Source: Takakia lepidozioides (Eukaryota; Streptophyta; Takakiopsida; Takakiales; Takakiaceae). From it: a stretch of 64,000 bases of DNA. The notes under the pieces are model-generated. The model did not search any database. It was not told the origin of the DNA and saw only the letters and a program-made list of their open reading frames with translations. The position numbers and the translations under genes are program-made. Below are positions 1-11,225 of the stretch, in pieces; the first letter of the stretch is position 1, and the number at the start of each line of letters is the position of its first letter. Location of the stretch: NCBI GenBank assembly GCA_030704615.1, contig CM060731.1, positions 80,826,756 through 80,890,755 of the forward strand. Direction: 5' to 3'.

Positions 1-1428
1 GTTTACATCTGTCTGTCTCTGACATGAGACATGTTTTTGTCTGTCTGTCTGTGTCATGAGCCATCCTTACCTGTGAGGACATTGAAAGTGCACCTACATT
101 CTTCCACAACCTTCCCTTTCTCTTTTTGTCTAGCAAGATCATTTCAACATGAAACCCAATCACAACCTTCCGTACAGTCCATAAGAAAAAGAAAAAAATA
201 CAAACAGAAAACTGAAACCAACCTGAAAACCTACCAGATGACACTGTTATCCCAGAAACCACCTACCAACCTGCACCTACCACCAAAGCCAACTTTGCTA
301 CATGGAAAATATTAAACAACCACTGACCCGGTAGTACCAACAAAAGCATGGAATAAAGAAAACCAGGATGTGTCTGTAGTATCTGAGAAAAATTTAACAC
401 TTAGAATGCCAGGTCCAAACCATAGGCTTACTCATCACGGCAACTGCCGCTGGAGCTGGGAGCTGGGTCCACAAGACTACGCTCTTCCAACCAGTCACCT
501 TACCCAGGTCTCAAATAAGTTACTGCGACAGATATCCTACTGGTGGGTCTGATGATACAAATATTGGTTGGAAATGTCAAGAGCCACACCAATTCATTTC
601 GGAAGCTTGCTCATTGAGAAGGGGAAGAAGAGAGTATCGTGTTGAAAAGTGCCACACAAGTGGCACCGGTCGTCTTGAAGATGTCACGAGTTCTGTAGGA
701 CCATGCACCTTCTCACAAGATCCACAAATCAGAGGGACGACAAAAGCCATATGCCCAGTTTGAACAGAGCAGAGAAGTGAGGAAGAATGGGCCCCCTGGG
801 ATGGCTAGGGGGGGGTGAGGAGAGCCCATGACGGCATAAGGTAGATTTGCTGAGTAGACAGAGAGAATGTACTCATGAGACGTTGAGTGCTGTAGCCTTG
901 TGGCCATAGACCCCGCACCCAGTTTGGATGGAACTGTCATAGACAGAGAGAGAGAGAAGGGAGAAACAAAAAAGACGCTTCATAATGTCCCCAAGGGTCC
1001 ATAGGCAACAGAATCACCCCCCAAAAAAAATCAAAAGATCCCAGAAGATGCAAGAGAGAAACATTCTGCTAGACAAAGACACGAAGAAAGACGAAGAAAT
1101 TTAGCACATCCAAAGGGCGGCCTGGGGAGAAATCGCCTGTTTCCTTGAGCAGAGAAGAAAGAAAGCAAGAAAACGCCTTTACGACATCCAAGGAGGGCGA
1201 TGGGACAAAGTTGAGAGAGACAGAGAGGATGTCTGCATACAGGCAAGTGCAGGATAAGGTTAAGGGTTCTCTTTGTCATTAAAAATTAAACTAGTAGGTT
1301 CATGCTGATAGGAAGGAAAAAAAACAGGTCCACTAATGGAAGTGAAATTAAACACCTGCACTGATTCTATCTAGCACACACTAGGAAGACCTGAGCAACT
1401 AAACATAGAGGACAAAGATGGTATCCAC
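1..1428. other. Intronic or downstream sequence of the ISE2-like gene, no exon seen
   Basis: No continuation of the helicase after exon 5 and no other recognisable coding segment. Short open frames here show no family resemblance. Purine-rich simple sequence occurs around 945-965 and 1010-1030. Probably a long intron. Confidence 0.4.
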
Positions 1429-4414
1429 CTGGGCAATCCATCCAGCTAATTCTTCTGGGTTGGCAACAGTGGCAGAAAGACAGATTAGCTGCACTTGTTT
1501 TGGACAGTAGATTACCTGCAAACATGGCCACATGAGCCTGTTAGGGATCAGCAATCAGTGCAGCCAGCATGTTTTCAAACTTTTGTCAGGGCGCCAGAGA
1601 CTTCCACATGCAGCGGTATCCAGAGCTTGCCCTTGCATCTGAGTTGTTTAATCTAATAAATAGTCAACTCGACCTATATTGTAAGGTTATGGTTTGGAGT
1701 TTCCACCTAGAAAAGGAAACCCCCAGGTGTAAGATGACAATTTTCCAAGTAAAAGGGATAGAGCAAGGTTGAGACAAAACACATACCGTCTCCTCCCAAA
1801 CAGTACCACGTGAGATGTCACTGAGATAGTGAACTTCATCAAGCACCACTACATCCACATCCACAAGCCGACCCCTCTCGTCTGTACTTCCCACACTGTC
1901 AACCAAAATCAATGACTCAGAAACCTTAATACTGCACCCCTAGCCCATGTCAATGTTTTTGTAGGCCCCCTTGATGGTGTTTTAGACATGCCAACCAGCT
2001 GTACCAGAAAAAGATAGCCCAACTTCTATCCCACCGCGCAAGGACATGAACCAAATCTCCATCATCCTACACAGCCAAGGAATACTCTCGCCTCCACACA
2101 GATCATTCCTCCCATTGGCCCACAAAGAGTTATCATTTCCATCATAGACCAACAAGTTTCCATTCGCCTGCATTGCAGCAAAGCAGTACTGGCCTCAACC
2201 TTGGTCTTACTGTTCCATATCTGTGCTTGGCTTACAAATTCCAAATATTTGGAAGAGAAAGACCTCCATAACAACACTTGACCAAAAGCACCACTTCGTT
2301 ATCCAGTTAGTGCAACCATTCATATGCCCCTCAACTATGGCAAGGCTGAGAGTCTATATAACCATGGGATTTGAACTCTCACCCTGCTCACCACAGACTT
2401 AGTCTTTAACCATGTAACCTTACATTGAACTTGCAGAAGATAAAGCTCCAGCCTGACTCTGTTAGGATGGTGCCAAACAAGCAATGCCCCTGGAAAGCAA
2501 GCTTGTGTCCTCAAGAAGAAATAAACATAGTTTCACATTTCTGCACTCCTTTATTCATAAGAAGACCAGAGTGACAAGATTACAACCTTTCATAGAGCAT
2601 GTTTCGCAAGATCTCTGTTGTCATAATCAAAATGGGTGCATCCCTATTCACTGCAGCATCACCTGTAAGAAGCCCTACATTGGTTTCACCAAACAATTCC
2701 CTGCAATTCACAAGGACTGGTAGGGTGTCAGACTTGAAAAGCAGAACGAATAGAATAGGAAATAAACCTTGACAAACAACACTACATGCAAAGAATAATT
2801 TCCCAAAAGCAAGGCAAAAGGTTCCCCATGATTTGGACACTGCCGCCACCTCCTAAACACTACTCCATAGCTAAGTCACATACTTCCCACTGTTGTGCAG
2901 ATTAGGTAGAACAGAAAGCATCAACTAAGATACACTGAGTGTATAATCACAGTTGGCTTGACAAATCTGTGAAAATTAACATCAATGGGACATTAACATC
3001 AAAATCATACAGTCGAAATTTATCTTCGGTCTCAAGTGATGAGAAAGTTATCCATCATTATGTCAAAACCTTCAGTCCTGCCCCCGAAAACAAACCTACC
3101 GGAAATCCCTAAGTTTTTGATTTGATAATGCCTTGAGGGGAGTTGTATAGAACAATCGTCTGCCCCTAGCCAGAGTTGCTGCACCTGCAGCCTCTGCTAT
3201 GAGGGTTTTGCCACTGCTGGTGGGTGCACAGACAACCAATGAAGACCCCTTCAAAAACCCATCTATGGCCATTCGCTGCAACAATGCACACACCCACCCC
3301 ATCAGACAAACAATGCCAAAACTTATGACCAACTAGAGCTCCATTACTTCTGTTTTTTGCCAAGTCAACAACACAGTCTAGAAATTTGTGGAGAGCCTAT
3401 TCTTGTGAAATAAAATGAGACCCAAGAGTTGGTATGTCAGTAAGAAGGCAAGGGATGAATGCCTCAATGGTGAAAAGAAAGAGGTCAGGTGTTTGATATG
3501 GCAGCCTGAAGGCCCAATACTGGACCAATGTCCAGCTCTGAGGTGGAGAGAGAGAGAGAGAGAGAGTGGCACTTCCATACCTGGAACTTGTCAAATCGAA
3601 AATCATACAGTGCGGCAATGTCTCGTGCAGTCACTGTGAATTGATCGCTTGTTTGCACTCGATTACAAAGCTCCTCCAGCTGGCTTGTCTTTCTTCCATC
3701 ACTAATATGTGGGACACCAACTTCCAAAGAAAGTCCACCTTCGCTGCTGCCATCTTCGCCCTCATTATTCTCATTTCCATCACCTGCCTCATCATCACTG
3801 AATCCAGTTACCCCATCGACGTAGCTAGTCACTGTTGTGCTATCATCTGTATCACGTGTGTTGTACTCATCAGCATACAGGTCATCACTATCATCTTCGC
3901 TGTCCGTGTCATCGTCGAGATCGTTGTGTCTATCTAAACCCACCAAACTTTCTGCCAAGTCGTCAACTTTCCCAGCCAGCGCCTCGGCCACCATAGAATA
4001 AGAAACATCATAATTCTCGCTTCTCTTGCTTTCTTTGCTCGTGTACTGAGACCCTGTACTTAAACTCCCCTTGGCTCGCCATCCTGGGGGTACAGTAGTG
4101 GGAACAGTAGCTTCCAGAAACCCTAAACCTCCGCCAATTCCACCTCCTGGGCTTCCAAGGGCACAATGCGATCTTTTCCGGATTGTTTTTCTAGACCGCC
4201 TGCGTAATTGGCAACTTCTAGCGCTACACGACACGTTGCAAGTCCGTCTCTTACCCAAAAGCAGAATTTGATGTGTTCCTTCTCGATGCCAACCATCAGA
4301 GGGAGGGGATTGAATTAGAGGAGGGGAAGGTGAAGAAAAGAAAGGGGCAAAATGATAACAGCGCGGAGACAAGCAGCATGGTAGTAGTGGCGCCCAATGC
4401 ATCGGAACGGCCAT
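1429..4414 (-). CDS. ISE2: ISE2-like DExH-box RNA helicase, N-terminal half (3' end off window)
   Basis: Five exons join in frame through GT-AG introns: 4414-3581, 3275-3100, 2700-2587, 1895-1787 and 1515-1429, giving about 440 residues. Exon 1 has a Ser/Arg-rich, transit-peptide-like start and a long Asp/Glu-rich stretch, ending in YDFRFDKFQ. Exon 2 holds motif I (APTSSGKT) and motif Ia ([11 protein letters not shown]). Exon 3 has GLLTGD and TTEILRNML. Exon 4 has the DEVH box ([11 protein letters not shown]) and exon 5 motif III ([11 protein letters not shown]). This order is that of Ski2-like helicases, and the wording matches plant ISE2, a plastid RNA helicase needed for chloroplast RNA processing and plasmodesmata regulation. 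The last exon ends in a donor (CAG/gtggat at 1429/1428). No further exon is recognisable in 1-1428, so helicase motifs IV-VI lie outside the window. No frameshift was seen. Transcription runs leftward from about 4.4 kb. Confidence 0.9.
1970..2285 (-). pseudogene. Bulb-type (B-) lectin domain fragment inside an ISE2 intron
   Basis: Lies in the intron between helicase exons 3 and 4. One minus frame reads [21 protein letters not shown], the mannose-binding lectin repeat (xMQxDGNLVxYDxxxxxxWxSxT). A neighbouring frame gives [13 protein letters not shown] upstream, and a third gives [17 protein letters not shown] downstream, after an in-frame stop. The domain is therefore spread over three frames and dead. 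B-lectin domains in plants occur in lectins and in receptor kinases; no kinase part is visible. It most likely arrived by duplication or retrotransposition. Confidence 0.6.
2355..2415 (-). repeat. tRNA-like SINE fragment
   Basis: On the minus strand a box-B-like GAGTTCAAATCCC (2378-2366) follows a box-A-like TGGTTAAAGACTAAG (around 2412-2398) at tRNA-like spacing. I could not form a convincing cloverleaf, so this is called a tRNA-derived SINE head rather than a tRNA gene. Confidence 0.4.
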
Positions 4415-4700
4415 GACTTCTTCTAGCCTCTCGCTTCCCCTCTTCTCTTATAAATCTTTTTCTATTCCATCTCTTCCGACAGGGACTGTTCCTTTCCAAA
4501 AAGGTGGCCTTCGGGGTTAAACCACATCTTTAAGGCAACAGAGCTTCGACCCCTTAGCAAAGATGTGCTAGACGTTCGAGTGTTTACATGCACTACCTTC
4601 AACATCACATCGCAGCGCGGGACAAGCAGCATGACCTCTTCTAGTCTCCATCCTCTCTTCTAAATCAGTTTCTACTCCTTCACTTCCGAGAGGTTGGTAG
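4359..4700. repeat. Diverged direct duplication over the ISE2 start region
   Basis: About 120 bp around the ISE2 start codon (4359-4482: GCGCGG, GACAAGCAGCATG, CTTCTTCTAGC, CTCTTCCGA blocks) recurs upstream at about 4613-4695 with the same blocks in the same order. The upstream copy would lie in the 5' flank or UTR of the minus-strand gene. Between 4,700 and 5,380 no gene was seen. Confidence 0.5.
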
Positions 4701-5386
4701 GCACAAATCATTAGGCAACGGTGAGCTTGGAAAAGAGCACACATTCCCCCATCAAGAGTACAATTTTAGTTGAAACCTGTGGAGCTTTATTGGTTTATTC
4801 TAAAGAGGAGACTACGCATAAGTGTCAAAAATCGCTAAGCCCCTCTTGTGCCTTCCCCAGGCGTTCCCTCCTCTCCTTTGCCGAAAGGAAACTACCACTT
4901 CCTCATATGCTTCTCAAGGTAATACCTCCCTCAGTTAACATCTTTCTTATTGAACAATTTATAAACAATAAATTGATGAATTTTCAGGTTTATTATGGAT
5001 GAAAGTAGATTTCACGTAGTTGAGTATCGTGACATTCAGGAGCAGACATTTAGGAGCAATGCAGACGTTAGATCACCAATAGAATGCATGCCTTATAAAG
5101 AAAATGCATTTCATTGGACAATCAAGAGAATGCAGAACATACAGGTCTGTACGTTTGTACTCAATCCTCCCTCTTACAGAAGTATCACTTTCAATTACCA
5201 GGTCTTCTCTATTCGTCAAGGCCGCAACCCTTCCCAGCCTCATAGACTCCTAAAACAAAGCCAAAAATCTTCGAAGGCGAGAGATGATGAGTGTCATTCG
5301 ACAGTAATGTCCTCACAAAAGAGATTTGAACATGTTCCCCGACGACTATTCGGTTGGATCGTTCGTGGCAGGTTCAAGGAGCCAAA

Positions 5387-6146
5387 TCATCCAACATGGA
5401 CCTCAATGTCTTGGGCTTGCGCGGCTCTGGGGGTGGGATCTTGGGCACAGTCACAGTCAGCACGCCATCCTGGCAAAATGTTATCCAAGTTTGCATTCCC
5501 CGGAAGAGAAAATTTCCGCATAAATTTTCCGGCACTGCGCTCCATTCGAATGTATCTTACACCTGGAGCCTGGTCCTCAACTTTCCGCTCTCCACCGATT
5601 ATGAGCACATTGTCGTTCTCCAATCGCACCTGCATTGCCATATTAGTTCCAGACCAGACGCCACACAATGCGGGTCAACTGGTAATGCACATTTAATTAC
5701 TACCTGACATGTGAGATTATGTACCACTAAACCGCGTCTATTTGAACCAATTTCTAATTAACCTCGGCCATGATACAACAGACGGGAGTATGATGAGCAG
5801 TCCACAGCGAAATGTGCAGCTAGGAAGTATCTTATCTACAAACCACTCTACATTTACTGTATAGAACATAAATACATGTGCCGGCAACATCCACGCGATC
5901 AGCTTGAGAGTGAAATTCGCAACAAACAGAGATGCGATCAGATGACGATACGAACCTGCACGTCAGCTGATTTGAGACCTGGCATGTCAGCAACAAACAC
6001 GTACGAATCGGGAAGCTCTTTCACGTCCACCGCGGTGCTAGCCATCGCCTTTGTATCAGCACGTAGTTCTGCGCGGATGGATGCAAGAGCTTCTCCAACT
6101 CATCTGGATAGGCCAGTATCTGCGAAAAAGCCCGCAGAGGATCCAT
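5387..6146 (-). pseudogene. HSP20-like: Class II cytosolic small heat-shock protein, frameshifted
   Basis: Exon 1 starts at 6146 (MDPLRAF) and ends at 5956 with [11 protein letters not shown]; exon 2 runs 5629-5387. The alpha-crystallin core is clear: [18 protein letters not shown], then VRLENDNVLIIGGERK, then [18 protein letters not shown]. Three disturbances are visible. In exon 1 the frame slips by one base near 6060, between HPSAQNYV and ADTKAMAST. In exon 2 the frame slips near 5475, so the expected [21 protein letters not shown] is read in another frame. It slips back near 5408 and ends in IEVHVG before the stop, so the exon 2 frame stays open although one beta-strand block is scrambled. 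An internal ATG at 6045 could start a roughly 113-residue product. A well-formed heat-shock promoter lies upstream. It could be a recent pseudogene or carry assembly indels. Confidence 0.8.
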
Positions 6147-6309
6147 CGATTGATCTACGAATGTTTTGAGAAAATCTGAGAAATCTGCGTCCCAGAAAGA
6201 ATGAGCAGCGAGAATTGGCAAGGATAGACAAAGCAAACGGTTCGAAACACAGCGTCAAACGAATAGCAATCGACTTGTCCGAGTGAGGAGCGAGGTAGCG
6301 AGAGGAAGC

Positions 6310-6421
6310 AAATATAGGCGCGGGTGGCATGGACATGCAATTTCTAGAAAACCCGGGAACCCGCAGCCGTGCGTTCCAGAACGCTCCATTTCCGTTTGGC
6401 TGTTTCTGGAAGCGTCAGGGG
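6310..6421 (-). promoter_or_regulatory. Heat-shock promoter: three heat-shock elements and a TATA box
   Basis: Reading toward the small-HSP gene, three TTCnnGAA dimers occur at 6421-6414 (TTCtgGAA direction-symmetric), 6381-6374 (TTCcaGAA followed by TCC on the plus strand, so close to a trimer) and 6349-6342 (TTCtaGAA). A TATA box (TATATTT on the minus strand) sits at 6316-6310, about 165 bp upstream of the first ATG at 6146. The spacing and order are those of a plant heat-shock gene promoter bound by HSF trimers. Confidence 0.75.
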
Positions 6422-6723
6422 CAACCTCGTTCATCCTCGGATATGGATGATCTACTTGGATTCGGATGAATGTATCTATGTACGCAGTTACGTAGGCTCC
6501 TTGTGGTCCTGGGGTCTAGGGTTTGAATTCCTGGCGCCATCACACCTAGCGTAGCGATGCTCGAAAAACCCCACAGTGAGAGAGAGAGAGGGATGGCGGC
6601 TTGCAGCAGGAGTGTCGTGCCAACATCTCCATGTATGCGTGTGTTTCTTTTTGTAGTTTGCGAGCCGCAATGATACTATTGCTGGCGAGGCGTATTGGTT
6701 CTTTTCGGTGACATGGCCCGAGC

Positions 6724-7812
6724 TTGTGCTTGCAGCTGACGGTGTGGTGGATGGGGTTGACGGTGCATGCAGGGCGACATTGCTTCCAAGGTGTCAGTGT
6801 GCAGATACATGAGTGCTGCAAGGCTGGACTCGAGTTTTCCTGCTATGGCTGTCAACGGCAAGCAGCCATCGGGTTCTCGTCGTATGCCGACCGCGATAGC
6901 ATCAAATATGAGGATATTTACAACATAGATAATCTTCGGGCTGGCTACAACAGATTGAAGGCAACTGCATCTCCTGGAATCGACGGGAGAGCAAGAGCAG
7001 AAATGACGGAGAAGGGCCTTGAGAACCTATCTAAAGAGTTGAGAAGGCAGACTTATGCACCAAAGCCGTCCCAAAGAATCACGATTCCTACTCCGGATGG
7101 CGGTAGGCCTGTTTCTGTGGCTTCAATGGTTGACAAGGTTGTGCTATCCACCTTGAAAGGGCTGGTGGAACCAGTAGTTGAGCCGACTTTCAGAGAATCA
7201 AGCCATGGTTTTCGTCCTGGAAGAAGCTGTCATACAGCTCTCCGAGAGCTCCGGCACTCGTGGATGGCAATTACTTGGCTTGTTCAGATCGATATTGAAA
7301 AACAGTTTGACAAGGTTCACCACAGTTTGCTTCTGAAGCAAATGTCGCAAGTGCTGCCATCGAAATCCCTACAGGATCTTATGCGAAAGCTACTGAACGC
7401 AGGCTACGTCGATTTACACAACCTGTCAGATTGCACACAGTACAACAGAGGGGCTCTAATGGGCTCTATTATATCCCCGTTGTGTGCAAATATTTTCTTG
7501 CATGACTTGGACTGCTATGTTGAGTCTGATCTGACACCTGAGTATAATGTAGGCGACCTGCGCCTCCTTATGTCGGGGAGCCCTAGCTGCCAAGCAGACG
7601 AAGGGTTCAAAAGACTGAAGTACCTCCGATATGCAGATAGCATCATGTTAGGGGTTAAGGGGAGTAAACAAGATGCCTTAAACATGAGGGGGGCCGTGCA
7701 AAGTTTCTTGAAGAAAGAACTGAGGTTGAATATAATTGAGGACAAAAGTCTAGTACTCAATGCGAGGTCTGAAATGGCCAAATTTTTAGGAGCGCTAGTA
7801 GCATTTTCCTGA
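6724..7812 (+). CDS. Group II intron-type reverse transcriptase/maturase, truncated and catalytically degenerate
   Basis: From about 6890 the frame shows the ordered blocks of organellar group II intron RTs: LKATASPGIDG, then PKPSQRITIPTPDGGRPVSV, then FRESSHGFRPGRSCHTAL, then LVQIDIEKQFDKVHH, then GALMGSIISPLCANIFLHDLD, then YLRYADSIMLGV, then EMAKFLGALV. The block before YAD includes the extra loop typical of mitochondrial intron ORFs. Two catalytic features are altered: YADD is YADS, and the PQG of block 4 is LMG. The frame stops at 7812 just after the RT palm, with no maturase domain X seen. In-frame codons after the stop reach CAG/gtaact near 7900, so a spliced continuation is possible. 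The first 55 residues match nothing, so the start is uncertain. It is either a nuclear maturase that lost RT activity or a decaying mitochondrial-derived copy. Confidence 0.65.
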   Translation: MCLQLTVWWMGLTVHAGRHCFQGVSVQIHECCKAGLEFSCYGCQRQAAIGFSSYADRDSIKYEDIYNIDNLRAGYNRLKATASPGIDGRARAEMTEKGLENLSKELRRQTYAPKPSQRITIPTPDGGRPVSVASMVDKVVLSTLKGLVEPVVEPTFRESSHGFRPGRSCHTALRELRHSWMAITWLVQIDIEKQFDKVHHSLLLKQMSQVLPSKSLQDLMRKLLNAGYVDLHNLSDCTQYNRGALMGSIISPLCANIFLHDLDCYVESDLTPEYNVGDLRLLMSGSPSCQADEGFKRLKYLRYADSIMLGVKGSKQDALNMRGAVQSFLKKELRLNIIEDKSLVLNARSEMAKFLGALVAFS

Positions 7813-9540
7813 GGAGTCCCAGTTCGGAGCAATTTCATGTTTACAACAACACCAGTAGTGTCCAAAAATGACTCGCAGCAATCAAGCAACAAACCTATTG
7901 CTCAGGTAACTCATCCCTCTGTCCTCTGCTATTGATCTCTCTGGATCCTTTCTCTGCAGCCTATTCCAATTTCTTATGGAGTTACTATTATACAAAGACC
8001 ATAAATGTTTCAAGAGCATACAAACTCTTGGTATAAATGCCTGTCCTATAATGGCACTTGTGAAATATCCCCTTCTGCTCTCCTATTGTTGTTCTTGTTT
8101 GTTATGATCTTTATTTCTCTTCCTATGTCTTTCTTTGCAGGATGACATGTTTACCTGCAGAGGATTGTGAAAATAAGCGGTAATGTCAGAATGGGCAACT
8201 TGTATACTGGTATGCGAGGCAGCGCCTTGGTGCAGACACTTTCCTTTGTTGACTGAGATATCTGACAACTTACCATGTCATTTGGTCTGTGCCCAGGTCA
8301 GACAAGGATTTGGCTACAAGGCCACTGCTTGGCATTGACGTATGTACTATGTGGTGACATTAAAAGAGGGATATATCTTACCCACACCTGCTGTTTTCCG
8401 ATCCTTGGTGGTAGGTCATTTTCTATTTCATTGGTATCTATTAACGTTGGTGTCCACTTACAGTTCTGTCAAGCTAGTTGTGTTCTGAGTGGCAATGGCA
8501 TTTTTCCATGTCTAAGTGAATTCAGTTTGGTCCATTTCAGAACTATGCTGTATGGCAGGCTGAGTGGACGGTGTTGTTGCATTCATGTTTTCTTTGTTTC
8601 ATAAAAGGCATGTGTTATTGCATCTACAACTCCCATCCATCATCTCAAGGTTTCGACTGTTCCCTATTGCACTCATATATGTGATGGCACTGATGGGATG
8701 GCTCAACCTTTTGTTAGCTGTAGTGTTTTGCTAACCAAATGCTAGATTTTCATATCTGACAGTAAGTTTTTGTAAAACAGGAGCCATAGCTCTTTCTGCC
8801 TTTTTCTGAGAGAGCTTCATGCCATATCCTATGAAGAAATGACCATTGTAATGTCCAGATTGAGTTAATATCAGGCTGATAGGAGCAAGGGGTGGTCAAT
8901 TTAAACCTGCAGATACACACTGTCTACCCTGCAGACCCTTGAGGTGGTCATGGTTGAGATTTTATGAAGGTATGGGTTGGTGTAGGTTCCCACTCTTAAC
9001 TCTTAATTGTGTGTTCTACTTGCAGGAAGTGAGTGGGCAGGAGATACAAGTTGTTGGGCATTTTAGGAATACTTGGATATCTCTGTAAGTAGATCTTTGG
9101 CATTGAAACTTAAGAGGATGTCCTTTAGAGACTCATTTTCCGAATTCCTACATCCATCCAAAAGGCTCAGCATGGCGAAGCTGCTCTAATGGAAGTCCGT
9201 GCTGTGTAATATTCTTCTGGTTTCATTCTCGTTATGGACTCTCTTTCTTGCTGTTGGAGCTGCTGCACCCCTCTCTTCTGAAAAAATCTTCTATCAACCT
9301 TTCATCAACCTGTCATACTAAGAGATGGAAGGGATGAATTCTCATGGCAAGATAGGGATATTCTACACAGGCAACCTGGGCAATCTGGGGTCCCTGTCTG
9401 ATTATTTACATTAAAAGATAGCATTTGCGTAAGGATGTGGTGGGGGTATCTTGTGGTTGGAACATTGGAACATCCAATGCCAGTAATGTGGTCTTGACTT
9501 CATCTTTGTTGAGGTGCATTTTTTGTGATTATGAAGATAA
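7813..9540. other. No gene recognised
   Basis: AT-rich, intron-like sequence with several pyrimidine tracts followed by CAG, but no coding segment of a known family. It could hold introns of the RT/maturase gene. The same applies to 9640-9975 and 10200-10400. Confidence 0.3.
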
Positions 9541-9547
9541 TCACCAC

Positions 9548-9615
9548 CAGTCAGTGGCTCAGTTGGAGTAGAGCCCTTTACTGCCACCAGGTGATTTTGG
9601 ATTCAAATCCTGCTA
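9548..9615 (+). repeat. tRNA-like SINE head
   Basis: A box-A-like TGGCTCAGTTGGAGTAG (9555-9571) is followed 28 bp later by a box-B-like GGATTCAAATCCTG (9599-9612), as in a pol III promoter of a tRNA-derived SINE. The right end of the element could not be placed. Confidence 0.55.
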
Positions 9616-9978
9616 CTAGCTTCTTTGCTTGACTTTTATTTTTTGAACGCCTTGGGGTACATATTTTGGCTTGTCTGTAAGGAAGAGAAAGATTTCACTA
9701 AAATTTCAAAACATAGATCGTTGGCTGGGGCTTCAACGAGCTTATTTTTAGAGTAGTTTTGCAATTTTTCTGATGTGTGGACATTCTTGTTTGGCCATAG
9801 TATCTTCAAAGTATAGCCAAGAATATACCAAATATCCCCTTGTGAGCACACATGTGACCATGCACATATGCTACTCCCATTGGGCTATCTATTGGATGTC
9901 AAACTCATGTAACATACTAAAACCTTGAAAAATGGGAGGTGGGGAGCAAAAGGAAGGGACCTTCAAGGCCACCATTTG

Positions 9979-10199
9979 GGCCATACCGTAAAATCTCCTA
10001 CACGAAACTTAAAACTCCTACCAGATGTCTAGTACCTTATGATGTGAAGTTGGCAAATTTTCGACTACTGATCGCGACAAAAGAAAGTGGCCATACCATC
10101 AAATCTCCTACACGAAACTTAAACTCCTACCAGATGTCTAGCACCTTATGATGTGAAGTTGGCATATTTTCGACTACTGATTGCGACAAAAGAAAGTGG
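9979..10199. repeat. Two-copy tandem repeat, about 110 bp
   Basis: The unit at 9979-10089 (GGCCATACCGTAAAATCTCC, ending GACAAAAGAAAGT) is repeated head to tail at 10090-10199 with a handful of substitutions and one-base gaps. Each copy contains CCAGATGTCTAG and GATGTGAAGTTGGCA. No coding potential was recognised. Confidence 0.85.
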
Positions 10200-10403
10200 C
10201 CACTAATCTCCCCTACTACTATAAGCTGGCATTCTTCATCTATGTAGTCTTTCACAACCTTCTAAATAGTGCAGCAATGTCAACTTCAGTATCCCTGCTC
10301 ATATGCCTGCTGCATTCCGTCTTATTGTTGCTTTGACAATTACTCTAATTGAGGCAATTCTCTAAATGTGGCTGTTCGGGGTGAGTTTGGCATTCTATCC
10401 TTA

Positions 10404-11225
10404 AGCTCCCGACAGATGAATTCAAGGTCAGATGGTGGGGTCAGCTGCAACATATGCCCAACACCAGATATCCTAAGTTAATTGACTCTATATCTTGGAA
10501 ACAGAACCGCCCTGTCAAACAGGCTAAGTCCTGGCAGAAGAGAGTAGAAGAGATTCTCAAGGACCTGGACCTGGATCTGCAAGTCTTGACCCTGCTGGAT
10601 AAATCTGACTTGGAGGCTGTAGTGTCCAAAGCCATGTCTGTTGCCATGAGATTGTCTGATGAAAATGAAGTTAGGCAGAAAACTTTCCTGAACTTGTTTC
10701 CAGTCAGTGAGGACATCTTGGATGACCTCAAGGGTCTACCCACTCTCGGCACTATACTGAAATTTAAACTCAGGGCAGGAAGCCTACCTTTGAACAGCAA
10801 ACAGAAGCAGAGAGGAAAGGGAGAGTGCAATGCCCGTTGTGTGGGCAATCTGAAGACAGTATTCATTTTCTGATACACTGTCCGGGGTTCTCTCACCAAA
10901 GAGACGCTCTCTTCAACTCTATCAAGGGAATTGTGCATGTACCCCTGTTTACCAACTTTGAAAGTCTCGAGGCTGAGCCAAAAGCCCAGGCCCTCCTGAG
11001 GCCTAGTTTTTGGGCAAATCACACACAGCAGATTGATGCTGTGTGAAGGGATTTCTAGAGGATATCTGGAAAACCCGGATTAATTCTTTATATGAAGGTA
11101 AGTCTTACTACCAACGTCAGCCCCTGACAGAGGTAGGTTCTGTTCCTTCTGTTCCCGCTCAAACTGGGCGCGGGGTCAATGGCCACAAGGCTACGGCAAA
11201 ACAACGTCTTATGAGTACAATCTAA
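10404..11225 (+). pseudogene. LINE family A, C-terminal ORF2 fragment
   Basis: From about 10408 the frame reads LPTDEFKVRWWGQL, then MPNTRYPKLIDSISW, a charged stretch and LPTLGTILKFKLRAGSLP. After a one-base slip near 10828 it continues as CPLCGQSEDSIHFLIHCPGF, a CCHC finger (C-x2-C-x7-H-x4-C) typical of the C terminus of plant LINE reverse transcriptases. The fragment runs to about 11225 with FLEDIWKTRINSLYEGK. The RT core and endonuclease are absent, so this is a 5'-truncated copy. Related copies lie at 35745-36295 (minus) and 49440-50050 (plus). Confidence 0.75.

Noticed and set aside
3549-3568. AG microsatellite as a regulatory GAGA element
   Set aside because: Lies just inside ISE2 intron 1 beside the splice donor; simple repeat, no evidence of function.
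3566-3937. 123-codon plus-strand hydrophobic frame as a membrane protein
   Set aside because: Antisense shadow of the acidic part of ISE2 exon 1 (Asp/Glu codons read as Ile/Val/Ser on the other strand).
6488-6560. Another tRNA-like SINE (GGGTTTGAATTCCTGG box-B-like)
   Set aside because: No convincing box A at the right distance.
9548-9615. A functional tRNA gene
   Set aside because: Box A and B are present, but I could not form acceptor and anticodon stems; a SINE head fits better.
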